Below, piece by piece: positions 1 through 6,711 of a stretch of 7,470 bases of DNA. Under the pieces are notes generated by a model. That model did not search any database. It saw only the letters and a program-made list of their open reading frames with translations, and was not told the origin of the DNA. Position 1 is the stretch's first letter. Each line of letters begins with the position of its first letter. The translations under genes and the position numbers were made by a program. Origin of the DNA: Anaerolineales bacterium. Its GTDB lineage: Bacteria; Chloroflexota; Anaerolineae; Anaerolineales; Villigracilaceae. The DNA is taken from contig JANWWB010000108.1 in NCBI GenBank assembly GCA_025056515.1, positions 1 to 7,470 on the forward strand, given 5' to 3'.

Positions 1-36
1 CCAAGCTTCTCGATTTGAGCCTCGCACCCCTCTACA

Positions 37-68
37 AGAGAAATCTCGGCCTTTTGCCGAGAATTTCT
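37..68. terminator. Inverted repeat, possible terminator of an upstream gene
   Basis: The left arm (37-50) and right arm (56-68) pair around a five-base loop, CTTTT. The inner seven pairs (TCTCGGC with GCCGAGA) are perfect and the outer A/T-rich part pairs after a one-base bulge. The flanking A and T stretches are roughly symmetrical, so it could act in either direction, but no clean run of Ts follows on the + strand. No gene can be recognised to its left inside the window, so the call as a terminator is inference. It could also be an operator or an RNA leader element of the transporter. Confidence 0.35.
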
Positions 69-74
69 GCAGAA
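65..74. repeat. 10-bp perfect palindrome TTCTGCAGAA
   Basis: A perfect dyad that follows and slightly overlaps the hairpin at 37-68. Short dyads like this upstream of sugar-transport genes can be repressor operators, but it lies about 120 bp before the only -10 box seen and no second copy was found. It may be chance. Confidence 0.2.
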
Positions 75-194
75 GAGCAGAGCCACGGAATATAAAAGGC
101 GGTGTAGACCGTTCTACTAATCGTCCTAGAAGTATGCAGACAACGATGTTGCCGAGAAGGCGCAGTTGTTCACCGTTCGGCTCTTTCTCGACCC

Positions 195-200
195 TATAAT
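195..200 (+). promoter_or_regulatory. Candidate sigma-70 -10 box (TATAAT) for the transporter gene
   Basis: A perfect TATAAT hexamer ends 33 bp before the ATG at 234, which would give a 5' leader of roughly 25-28 nt. No good -35 hexamer lies at the usual 16-18 bp spacing. The nearest TTG-containing hexamer (TTGTTC, 166-171) is 23 bp away, too far. There is no TG extension. The call rests on the hexamer and its position only. Confidence 0.4.
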
Positions 201-233
201 ACCTGTCTCTTGGAATATCTTGCTTGACAGAGT

Positions 234-1679
234 ATGCCTCCCTCTGAGCGAGTTCTTCTTTGGTGGAACAAAATCGGCTATGGCCTAGGCGATATTTACG
301 GCGGCGGATCTGGAGTTGTTGTCAGTTTTTACTACCTCATTTTCTTGACAGACATTGTCCGTCTCCCTCCGGCCCTGGCCGGCACGGTTATCCTCATCAG
401 CAAAATCTACGATAGCATCACCGATCCCTTTGAGGGTCTTATCGCCGACCGTACTCGTACCTCGTTGGGACGAAGACGGCCTTACCTGCTGGCGGGTATT
501 CCTCTCATCTTTCTCTCCTTTTTTGCTCTTTTTTATCCTTACGCGTCCGCCTCGGTGACGGTGCGCTTTGCTGCCGTTTTGCTCAGTTACCTCTTTTTCT
601 CCACTGTGTTGAGCATTGTGATGCTCAACTACAATGCCCTGCACGCCGAGATCACCCTGGACTACAATGAACGGGCTGCCCTGAGTTCGGTGCGAATTTT
701 CTTTTCCACCCTTTCCTCGATCTTTTCCGCGCTGTTGCCGATGGAGATTGTCAAAGCTTTCGCCGACGTGAGGGCCGGATATATTGCGATGGGCTTGGCC
801 TTTGGTGCCTTTTTTGCTCTGCCGTTCATCGCCACGGTAGCAGCGGTGCGCGAACGTCCGGAATTTCAACGTCCGCCCCGCCCCTTCGATTGGCGACTGG
901 CCTTTGTGGAGCCGTTCCGCAACCGTACTTTCCTATACACGCTGGCGATGTACCTTTTCGCCTTCGTAGCCATAGATACGGTGAGCACGATTGTGGCCTA
1001 TTTTGTCAAGTATTACCTCAAGCGAGGCCCGGAACTTAGTTTTGTCAACGGTACGTTGTTGGTCGCCCAGGTCTTTTCTCTCCCCTTCTACGTTGCCTTT
1101 AGCCGGCGCTTGGGCAAAGTGAAGGGATACATTTTAGGGCTTGCTATTTGGGCAACGACCATGTTCTTCAGTTGGTTCATTGGCCCCGCCTCGCCCTCCT
1201 GGGCGATGTATGTCTTTGCTGCTGTGGTGGGGCTGGGAACCGGCGGCGTAGTTGTGATGATCTATGCGATCTTTCCGGATATTCCCGACGTGGACGAATT
1301 ACGCACCGGTGAGCGCCGCGAAGCTATCTATTCGGCGCTTGTCACCTTCGTGCGCAAACTGAGTTCTGCCTTTGCCATCTTTGCAGTCTCCAATGTCCTG
1401 GGCTGGGCTGGATATGTCCCGCCGCTACAGGAGACCGTTGAGGGCGTGACCCGCCTGATCGAGCAACCTCAGTCGGAGACCTTTCTCTTCGTCCTGCGGC
1501 TGATGTTTTTGGGATTACCGGTGGTGTTCTTATCCTTGGCGCTCTTCTTTGCCCTGCGTTTCCCACTCACGCCTCAGTTACACCGTCGCCTGAGGATGGT
1601 GCTGGAGCAGCAGCGCACTGGTCAGCCTATCGATGAAGTGGAAAAACAGCAACTCTCCAGCCTACTTTTTGGGGGATGA
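234..1679 (+). CDS. MFS sugar:cation symporter, GPH (MelB-like) family
   Basis: A 481-residue inner-membrane transporter that probably imports a glycoside, oligosaccharide or uronide together with a cation. The sequence is rich in hydrophobic segments consistent with the 12-helix MFS fold and has the usual GPH length. Diagnostic motifs are visible. An N-terminal YGLGD (16-20) is followed by D60-x3-D64-P65 in the second helix, where MelB has its cation-site aspartates. Next comes the DRTRTSLGRRRPY loop (72-84), matching the family pattern D-R-T-x-[ST]-x-x-G-R-x-R-P. A second conserved stretch, with NYNALHAEIT and a following D-Y-N-E-R, lies near residues 138-154. The C-terminus is a charged cytoplasmic tail. 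The ATG was chosen because it starts just before the first helix; the Shine-Dalgarno is weak (AGAG). A secreted glycoside-hydrolase-like gene follows on the same strand, which supports a role in carbohydrate uptake. The substrate and coupling ion cannot be told from sequence. Confidence 0.9.
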   Translation: MPPSERVLLWWNKIGYGLGDIYGGGSGVVVSFYYLIFLTDIVRLPPALAGTVILISKIYDSITDPFEGLIADRTRTSLGRRRPYLLAGIPLIFLSFFALFYPYASASVTVRFAAVLLSYLFFSTVLSIVMLNYNALHAEITLDYNERAALSSVRIFFSTLSSIFSALLPMEIVKAFADVRAGYIAMGLAFGAFFALPFIATVAAVRERPEFQRPPRPFDWRLAFVEPFRNRTFLYTLAMYLFAFVAIDTVSTIVAYFVKYYLKRGPELSFVNGTLLVAQVFSLPFYVAFSRRLGKVKGYILGLAIWATTMFFSWFIGPASPSWAMYVFAAVVGLGTGGVVVMIYAIFPDIPDVDELRTGERREAIYSALVTFVRKLSSAFAIFAVSNVLGWAGYVPPLQETVEGVTRLIEQPQSETFLFVLRLMFLGLPVVFLSLALFFALRFPLTPQLHRRLRMVLEQQRTGQPIDEVEKQQLSSLLFGG

Positions 1680-1691
1680 TGGTCATCCCCC
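1671..1691 (+). terminator. Perfect 9-bp hairpin overlapping the transporter stop codon
   Basis: GGGGGATGA (1671-1679) pairs perfectly with TCATCCCCC (1683-1691) around a three-base TGG loop. The left arm contains the last codons and the TGA stop (1677-1679). No T-tract follows, so it is not a canonical intrinsic terminator. It may still protect the 3' end of the message, slow terminating ribosomes or reduce read-through into the next gene. The structure is seen directly; its role is inferred. Confidence 0.45.
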
Positions 1692-1922
1692 TGTGGTAGG
1701 GTTGATGTTCCTCAGCCAGAGTGGATGGCCTAGGATTGAGCAATCTCCTCTTGATAAATGACCGCCGGAAAATGCTGATGCCGCAACGTTGTTGGTCGCT
1801 GGTCTAGAGGGGTAGCGGCAAATAACTTTTTCGCAGGTCGTGTGACTAAAGTGTAGGTGCTCGGCGTTTCAACCGCGTTTTCCATTCCAGAGAGATTGTT
1901 CTTACGTTCCAGCAAGGGTTCG
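1680..1922. other. Intergenic gap between transporter and large secreted protein
   Basis: After the hairpin at its left end I see no gene and no convincing promoter. A TTGATA hexamer at 1751-1756 resembles a -35 box but has no -10 partner at the right distance. The 243-bp length leaves room for a separate promoter for the downstream gene. Confidence 0.5.
1914..1918 (+). promoter_or_regulatory. Weak ribosome binding site (AAGGG) supporting the ATG at 1923
   Basis: AAGGG ends four bases before the ATG at 1923. The spacing is a little short, but nothing comparable precedes the in-frame upstream GTG at 1857. Together with the signal peptide starting exactly at this ATG, it favours 1923 as the true start. 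Confidence 0.4.
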
Positions 1923-4900
1923 ATGAAACTGCGCTTGTGGCTTCTGTTTGTGGTCTTGTTGGCTTTGTTGGTTATAAGGCCTGCGGCAGGGCACTCTTCC
2001 GGCTTGCCCAGCCATTCCAGTGTCATTGCAGACCTCACGTCCGACTACACCTATATTGTCGGTAGCGCCTCTTTCAGTGATACTGCCGATTCCGAGCAGA
2101 GAGGCCGCTATCGATGGCTGATAAACGGTGTTCCCCTTGTTGAGTCCCCTGTGGCAGAAAGCATTTTGTTGAACTTTGACGGTTCCGTAAGGAGCGCTAG
2201 CGGCGAAATGCCCATTGCCATGCAGGGTGTCGCCTATGTTCCTGGCAAATGGGGCCAAGCCTTGGCTCTGGATTCCAACGGTGTGCTTAGGTATGCCCGT
2301 CCGCACAACCTGGCGATGGAGGAAGGCACGATAGAAATGTGGATCGCTTTGCGGGCCGATGGTAGCGACCCCCGCTACGTGGCTAAAAATCATTACCTCT
2401 TCGTTTACCGCGATGCCAATGGCGGTTACTTGTTCATTGGTCAGGACAGAGATTCCCGCATTCTATATGCAGCCGGGGTAGTGGATGACCGGTTGCAGAG
2501 AGCTTATGGGAGCAGGGCCTTTATGGGCCACTGGAAAGCCGGCGAATGGCATCACATTGCCCTGACGTATTCGGCCTCGGGCAACTTCATGCGCTTCTAC
2601 GTAGATGGGATCCTGACTGCTGACAGCCACCCAAACCGTTACCAACCACCTGGCTTAGATGGAGCCGAATTCTCGATAGGCGGTTCTCCCTGGTGGGGGA
2701 ATGTCGCCGACTACTGGATCGACGGCGTGTATATCTGGGGGCACGCCATCTCGGCAGACGAAATTGCTGCCCGCGCCCGACGAGAAACCCCTCCTCGCCC
2801 AAACGAGGTCTGGTTGCCAACTGCGGGATTGCCCTCTGGCGCGCAAGTGGTGTATGAATTCATTCCTCGCACCGCAGAGGACAAAGAAGGCACATCTCGC
2901 CGTAGTGTCCCGGTGACCTACCCTGGCATCCCTATCTTTGATCCACAACCTCCCACGACTCTTCTGCCGCCCGGTAGCACTTCTTTCACGCTCACTGTGC
3001 GGACACTCCTGCCCACCCGCTGCGCCTGGAGCGTCCACGTCGACCGACCTTACCGTCAGATGACCCCCTTTGGCGAACCGACGGACGCCCTTGTTCACAC
3101 CACGACCATCGGCGGTCTTAACCCCGACCCGAACTTCCTCAACGATGTCTTCGTCCGCTGCGCCAGCCATCCAGACTTTCGCTTGCGCCTACATTATCGC
3201 GTTCTCTCCCGGTCCAACCCTCCTTTTCCCCGCATTGGCAATCTCTGGGGCTGGTCGGAATGGCGAAGAAAGTACCCACCAGAGCAGCTGGCCAAGGTGG
3301 ACCTCTGGCTAGGAGCTGATGACGCTACACCGGAGGAAATACGCCGGTTGCGGCAACTGAATCCTCACGCCCGCATCCTCACCTCGATCAACGCCCTAGA
3401 GAACGACGATATTCCCTCGCCGGATTACTACTTGAAAGATGTCAACGGTAACCCGATTGAGGTCTGGCCTGGCTCTTATCGTCTCAACTTGACCAAGCCG
3501 GAAATAGCCGAATATCAGGCCTACTATGCCTATCGCTCTTGGCTCAACTCCGGGATGCAGGCCGACGGCGTCTTCTTTGACAACGTGATGCTGACTCAAT
3601 CATGGCTCAAGTATGACATCTACGGCAACCCTGTACGCATTGACGCTAATGAGGACGGTGTGGAAGACGACCCCGCCTGGCTGGACTCGGCGTGGAAAGC
3701 CGGGGTGTTGCACGAACTCCGCACGTTTCGACGCCTGATGCCCTACGCTATCGTCAGTGCCCACTCGGCCGATATCCGTGAGCCCGGCGTTGGTGAACTC
3801 CTGGATGGGATTAGCCTGGGGTTTCTGACTGCCGATGTGCTGGAGGGTGAGCGTTCGTTTGACGAAGTTTGGGGCCTCTACCAGACCTGGATGCAGGCGG
3901 CTCGCCAACCGCCGGTTGTGATGTTCGAGTCGTCGCCGGTAGACCAGATCGCCTATGGCTATGACTATTCGCCCTGGCGCCACATCCCGGCCTCCACTTT
4001 GGAATTTGCTCGCTCTTACTATCCTTGGATGCGCTTCGGCCTAGCATTCGCCCTGTTACACGATGGCTACTTTGCCCATGAATTCGGCGACACCTGGCAT
4101 GGAAACGATTGGTGGTATGACGAACTAGATTTCTCTCTGGGTTATCCTCTCGGCCCTGCTTACCGAGTAGATGTAGGTTTTGATCCTGGCCCCAACCGCA
4201 TTGTCAACGGTGATTTTGAAAGCCCTATGGCGAGTCCTTGGCGCCTCTGGACCAATACCGATGCCGGCTGTCGGGCTACCGTAACCCGAGATGGAACCAC
4301 CGCCGCCGAAGGGAAGTACTCCGCCCGGATTGTCGTCACCTCCACCAGCGGCACCGACTGGCATGTCGACTTCAACCAAGACTATCGCTCCTTGGAGAAG
4401 GAGGCGGTCTATGACCTGACTTTCTGGGCCAAAGCTGACCGTCCTACTCTCCTGGGATTGGCAGCCTCCAAAAACGCACCCCCTTGGACCAACTATGGCC
4501 TTTCACACCAGGTGATGGTGGGACCGAGCTGGCAGTTATACACCATCACGTTTCGGGCCACTGCTAGCGTCACCGACGCCCGCATCCAATTCTTCGCCGG
4601 AGCCGTCGCCGGCACCATCTGGCTAGATGGGATTCAACTCCAACTGCATCCGCCTGACGTCTTCCGTCGGGACTACACCTATGGGACAGTACTTCTCAAT
4701 GCCACACCTGTCTCACAAACTGTTCCCGTGGGTCCCGGCTTTCAGCGTTTGGAGGGCAAACAGGCTCCCTTGGATGAATTCATCCTGGATGACAGTGACC
4801 CTGCCTTCCGGGTGGTGAGCGGCGCGTGGGAAGTCCGGACATATGACAGCGGCGAGTGGAAAGCCGAAGGTCCTTTCTACCATGCTTGGGAGACGACACT

Positions 4901-5315
4901 TCATGAACTGACCGGTCCAAGTGGAGAGGTACGCTGGTCTTTACCAATTCGCTATACTGATACCTACACCATCACCGTCTGGTGGCCTGCGGCTCCAGTA
5001 GCCAAAGGCTGGAATTCGCAAGTGCGTTACGAAGTGGTGCAGGGTGAGAAAGTTTTGGCCTCGGCAATCCTAGACCAGAGCAAGCGCGGAGACGAGTGGC
5101 ACTTCCTCGCCGCTGTCCCTCTGGTGCCGGCGCAGAAACCCTATGTGCGCCTGGTTTGTTCTGGCGCGCCTTGCGTAGCAGATGCGCTCCACCTTCGCTC
5201 TGCAGCGCGGTACAACAACGGTCAACCGGTCACAGAAGTGACCCTAGCCCCGCTGGATGGCATCATCTTGAAACGTTCTGGCCGGCGTATATTTTTGCTG
5301 TTACGGCCTAGGTAG
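1923..5315 (+). CDS. Secreted multi-domain glycoside-hydrolase-like protein (GHL15-like barrel with LamG, CBM4_9-like and golvesin-like modules)
   Basis: An exported protein of 1130 residues, likely acting on an extracellular polysaccharide. Residues 1-23 form a signal peptide (basic MKLR, then a leucine-rich core, AAG before the mature part). About 36-79 and 292-330 read as two halves of one Ig-like domain (YRWLINGV; GAQVVYEFIP). Between them lies a LamG/concanavalin-type sandwich (80-288), with LLNFDG, GTIEMWI, GEWHHIALTY and FYVDG. About 340-431 is an FN3-like domain with C367 and C413 possibly bonded. Residues 435-748 resemble the putative GHL15-type TIM barrel: GNLWGW at 439-444, ADGVFFDNV at 547-555 with D553 a candidate acid, a DxNxDGxxDD loop at 574-583, and an aromatic-rich end at 714-747. 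About 757-908 is CBM4_9-like (NGDFE; TIWLDGIQL). A terminal sandwich starts at 912 and seems split by a golvesin-type module (about 954-1095). The ATG at 1923 is preferred to GTG 1857 because the signal peptide begins there. Enzyme activity and substrate are unknown; family assignments are from memory of motifs. Confidence 0.75.
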   Translation: MKLRLWLLFVVLLALLVIRPAAGHSSGLPSHSSVIADLTSDYTYIVGSASFSDTADSEQRGRYRWLINGVPLVESPVAESILLNFDGSVRSASGEMPIAMQGVAYVPGKWGQALALDSNGVLRYARPHNLAMEEGTIEMWIALRADGSDPRYVAKNHYLFVYRDANGGYLFIGQDRDSRILYAAGVVDDRLQRAYGSRAFMGHWKAGEWHHIALTYSASGNFMRFYVDGILTADSHPNRYQPPGLDGAEFSIGGSPWWGNVADYWIDGVYIWGHAISADEIAARARRETPPRPNEVWLPTAGLPSGAQVVYEFIPRTAEDKEGTSRRSVPVTYPGIPIFDPQPPTTLLPPGSTSFTLTVRTLLPTRCAWSVHVDRPYRQMTPFGEPTDALVHTTTIGGLNPDPNFLNDVFVRCASHPDFRLRLHYRVLSRSNPPFPRIGNLWGWSEWRRKYPPEQLAKVDLWLGADDATPEEIRRLRQLNPHARILTSINALENDDIPSPDYYLKDVNGNPIEVWPGSYRLNLTKPEIAEYQAYYAYRSWLNSGMQADGVFFDNVMLTQSWLKYDIYGNPVRIDANEDGVEDDPAWLDSAWKAGVLHELRTFRRLMPYAIVSAHSADIREPGVGELLDGISLGFLTADVLEGERSFDEVWGLYQTWMQAARQPPVVMFESSPVDQIAYGYDYSPWRHIPASTLEFARSYYPWMRFGLAFALLHDGYFAHEFGDTWHGNDWWYDELDFSLGYPLGPAYRVDVGFDPGPNRIVNGDFESPMASPWRLWTNTDAGCRATVTRDGTTAAEGKYSARIVVTSTSGTDWHVDFNQDYRSLEKEAVYDLTFWAKADRPTLLGLAASKNAPPWTNYGLSHQVMVGPSWQLYTITFRATASVTDARIQFFAGAVAGTIWLDGIQLQLHPPDVFRRDYTYGTVLLNATPVSQTVPVGPGFQRLEGKQAPLDEFILDDSDPAFRVVSGAWEVRTYDSGEWKAEGPFYHAWETTLHELTGPSGEVRWSLPIRYTDTYTITVWWPAAPVAKGWNSQVRYEVVQGEKVLASAILDQSKRGDEWHFLAAVPLVPAQKPYVRLVCSGAPCVADALHLRSAARYNNGQPVTEVTLAPLDGIILKRSGRRIFLLLRPR
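3642..3671 (+). other. Calcium-loop-like DANEDGVEDD segment within the barrel
   Basis: Residues 574-583 of the large protein match the acidic D-x-N-x-D-G-x-x-D-D spacing of thrombospondin type-3 and EF-hand-like calcium loops. It sits about 20 residues after the DGVFFDNV strand, so it would lie in a loop on the barrel. Metal binding is inferred from spacing only. Confidence 0.4.
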
Positions 5316-5336
5316 GAGAGCGTTCTGCTGCCTACC
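5311..5336 (+). terminator. Hairpin overlapping the stop codon of the large secreted protein
   Basis: GGTAGG (5311-5316) pairs with CCTACC (5331-5336). An inner AGC/GCT stem (5319-5321 with 5327-5329) closes a five-base loop after a small internal bulge. The left arm includes the TAG stop (5313-5315). No T-tract follows, so termination is uncertain, as for the hairpin at the transporter stop. Confidence 0.35.
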
Positions 5337-5634
5337 AGATGAAACTTGGGTCGCTCCAATACGTCTCTTCTTCCACCATGACCACATGTCCAACGTCTCA
5401 CCACTTGCGTATCATCCAACGGCTTAGCAGAAGTTTGCCACAAGCAGTCATGAGGTGATTGCGGCAAGAGATCAAGCCTACTCGGTCAATCTACCTGTTC
5501 AGGGGCAAGAGCGCTGCTTATCGAAGCGTATCCTGAGACCAGAGGGCTTCTTGATATGACCACTGCGAACGGCGTGTTTGGAAGGAAAAGGATTTGGTGC
5601 AGTTTTCCCTAAACTGACGTTAACCCACTTTGAA

Positions 5635-5654
5635 CCGCCCGTTAAGCGGCTTTT
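5635..5654 (+). terminator. Weak terminator-like hairpin with short T-run
   Basis: CCGC (5635-5638) and GCGG (5646-5649) pair around a seven-base loop, followed by C and four Ts. The four-base stem is short for an intrinsic terminator, so this is marginal. Its place about 320 bp after the large gene would suit a late terminator on the + strand. Confidence 0.2.
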
Positions 5655-5681
5655 CCGAGGTGTTTCATAGAATGGGGGTTG

Positions 5682-5804
5682 ATGAAGGTGTACTACGCGC
5701 TGGTTGTCTTGCGAAAGTTGCTCTTGGCGCTGCTCCGGCGGAATTGCGCCAAAGCCTCTTATCTTCGCTATTTGCTGAGGCAGATTCTACGCAACTCGGC
5801 TTGA
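5682..5804 (+). CDS. Doubtful 40-residue cationic hydrophobic small ORF
   Basis: An ATG-started ORF of 40 residues, not recognised as any family. The translation begins MKVYYALVVLRKLLLALLRR and continues with a second basic, leucine-rich stretch (YLRYLLRQILRN). It has nine Lys/Arg and no Asp/Glu, so it could form a membrane-active amphipathic helix. A GGGGG tract (5674-5678) sits three bases before the ATG, rather close for a ribosome site. Its end runs into the hairpin at 5779-5811. Short ORFs like this arise by chance in GC-rich DNA, and no homology can be shown here. Confidence 0.15.
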   Translation: MKVYYALVVLRKLLLALLRRNCAKASYLRYLLRQILRNSA

Positions 5805-5811
5805 ATCTGCC
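5779..5811. repeat. Perfect 9-bp inverted repeat in the convergent gap
   Basis: GGCAGATTC (5779-5787) pairs perfectly with GAATCTGCC (5803-5811) around a 15-base loop. It lies just beyond the 3' end of the PIG-L gene, next to a second hairpin at 5817-5833. No T-tract follows on either strand. It may be a processing or stabilising structure for the - strand transcript. Confidence 0.4.
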
Positions 5812-5816
5812 GAAGA

Positions 5817-5833
5817 AGCCAGCTTATCTGGCT
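5817..5833 (-). terminator. Hairpin overlapping the PIG-L stop codon
   Basis: Read on the - strand, AGCCAG and CTGGCT form a perfect 6-bp stem around a five-base loop, followed by TCTTC. The first arm overlaps two bases of the TAG stop (5834-5832). The stem is short and the U-tract poor, so termination is only possible. It may act together with the larger inverted repeat just beyond it. Confidence 0.3.
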
Positions 5834-6674
5834 AGAAGAGAAACAAATCTCTAATGATGCGCTTGCCCTCAACCGGCGGGTAGGCGCGCATAAACGTTTC
5901 CTCTCCTGCGAAGAGACGCGCCAGTAGACCACGCCAGCCGCGCGCATTGCTGCGACCTCCCTGGCTGGAGTGGCAAGCGCTGGCTTGCTCCTTCTTCGTC
6001 CAAACCGGGCGGATGTTGATGCGAGCATGGACAGGGAAATTGACTTCGGCAATTGAAACCAGGTCAATATCGCCGTTCTTGCCGAACTTGCGCGGGTCTT
6101 TGCCGAACAGGCGCAGGAGGAATACGGCGGCTTTGAGAAATGTATGGGGGATGGTGTGATAGTAGAGCGCCTGAGGCGCAAAGGGCGAACCGGCTTCGGG
6201 GTAGAAGCCGGGGTCGTTTGCCCGCTTGAAGGCCAGCGTGGTTGCTTGGTGTATGTGAATGTGGTCAGGGTGACGGTAGCCGCCGATAGGGTCGAAGGTC
6301 AGGACAACATTTGGTTTGAGTTCGCGGATGTATTTCACCACTCGCCCTGCCACGTCCTCAACCGAATGTCGAATCAACGCTTGCGGATGATGATTGGCCA
6401 CTGCCCCGGGCATGCCCGAATCGCGGTAGCCAAGGAAAAAGACACCTTTGAGGCCGAGGATGCCGGCTGCGCAGCGCAGTTCGGATTCGCGCAGCTCTGC
6501 GACGGAAGAAAAGCCCTTTAAATGCTCTGCATCTGCTTCGCCAGCCTCACCGCGCGTGGCGCAGACCAGGTACACATCTACGCCGCGCAAGGCGTAGAGG
6601 GCAAGTGTGCCGCCCATGCCAAAGGATTCGTCGTCTGGGTGCGCTAAAACAGCCAGGAGGGTTTTCGTTTTCAT
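5832..6674 (-). CDS. PIG-L/LmbE-family zinc-dependent N-acetyl-sugar deacetylase
   Basis: A 280-residue cytoplasmic protein of the PIG-L family, which removes the acetyl group from N-acetylglucosaminyl compounds (as MshB, Mca and BshB do in thiol synthesis) or from related substrates. The signature AHPDDES lies at residues 11-17 and HPDH at 135-138. By family knowledge H12, D15 and H138 would bind zinc and D14 would be the general base. RGEAGE (41-46), GYRDSG (82-87) and the C-terminal CH-x-SQGG also fit the MshB/LmbE-like group. The length matches the family. The ATG at 6674 was chosen because it begins eleven residues before AHPDD; the longer start at 6743 would overlap the neighbour. No clear Shine-Dalgarno precedes it. 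The adenylyltransferase-rhodanese gene ends 37 bp upstream on the same strand, so co-transcription is likely. The true substrate cannot be told from sequence. Confidence 0.9.
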   Translation of the reverse strand: MKTKTLLAVLAHPDDESFGMGGTLALYALRGVDVYLVCATRGEAGEADAEHLKGFSSVAELRESELRCAAGILGLKGVFFLGYRDSGMPGAVANHHPQALIRHSVEDVAGRVVKYIRELKPNVVLTFDPIGGYRHPDHIHIHQATTLAFKRANDPGFYPEAGSPFAPQALYYHTIPHTFLKAAVFLLRLFGKDPRKFGKNGDIDLVSIAEVNFPVHARINIRPVWTKKEQASACHSSQGGRSNARGWRGLLARLFAGEETFMRAYPPVEGKRIIRDLFLF

Positions 6675-6711
6675 TGTCAGATGATGTGCAGGTGAGGCGG
6701 AGGGAGAAGTT

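Larger units (their letters stand above)
5316..5831. other. Convergent intergenic region, no firm gene
   Basis: This half-kilobase separates the 3' ends of the large + strand gene and the - strand PIG-L gene. I recognise no protein, tRNA or repeat array in it. It holds several hairpins (5311-5336, 5635-5649 followed by CTTTT, 5779-5811, 5817-5833) and one short hydrophobic ORF (5682-5804). It could be plain spacer with terminators for both directions, a degraded gene or an unrecognised small RNA. Confidence 0.5.

Noticed and set aside
224..229. Perfect TTGACA hexamer resembling a -35 box
   Set aside because: It lies four bases before the transporter ATG and has no -10 partner at normal spacing, so it cannot drive that gene from its proposed start.
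285..869. 194-residue open frame on the - strand
   Set aside because: It lies wholly inside the transporter gene, has low-complexity charged composition and no recognisable domain.
1857..1922. In-frame GTG at 1857 as start of the large secreted protein
   Set aside because: It would place 22 non-hydrophobic residues before a typical signal peptide and has no ribosome site; the ATG at 1923 starts exactly at the MKLR of the signal peptide.
2655..3170. 171-residue open frame on the - strand
   Set aside because: It is antisense to the large secreted protein, resembles no known family and reflects codon-position bias.
5630..5854. 74-residue + strand open frame in the convergent gap
   Set aside because: It needs a TTG start (or a later ATG at 5672), overlaps the 3' end of PIG-L and has no recognisable feature; the reading is no better than chance.
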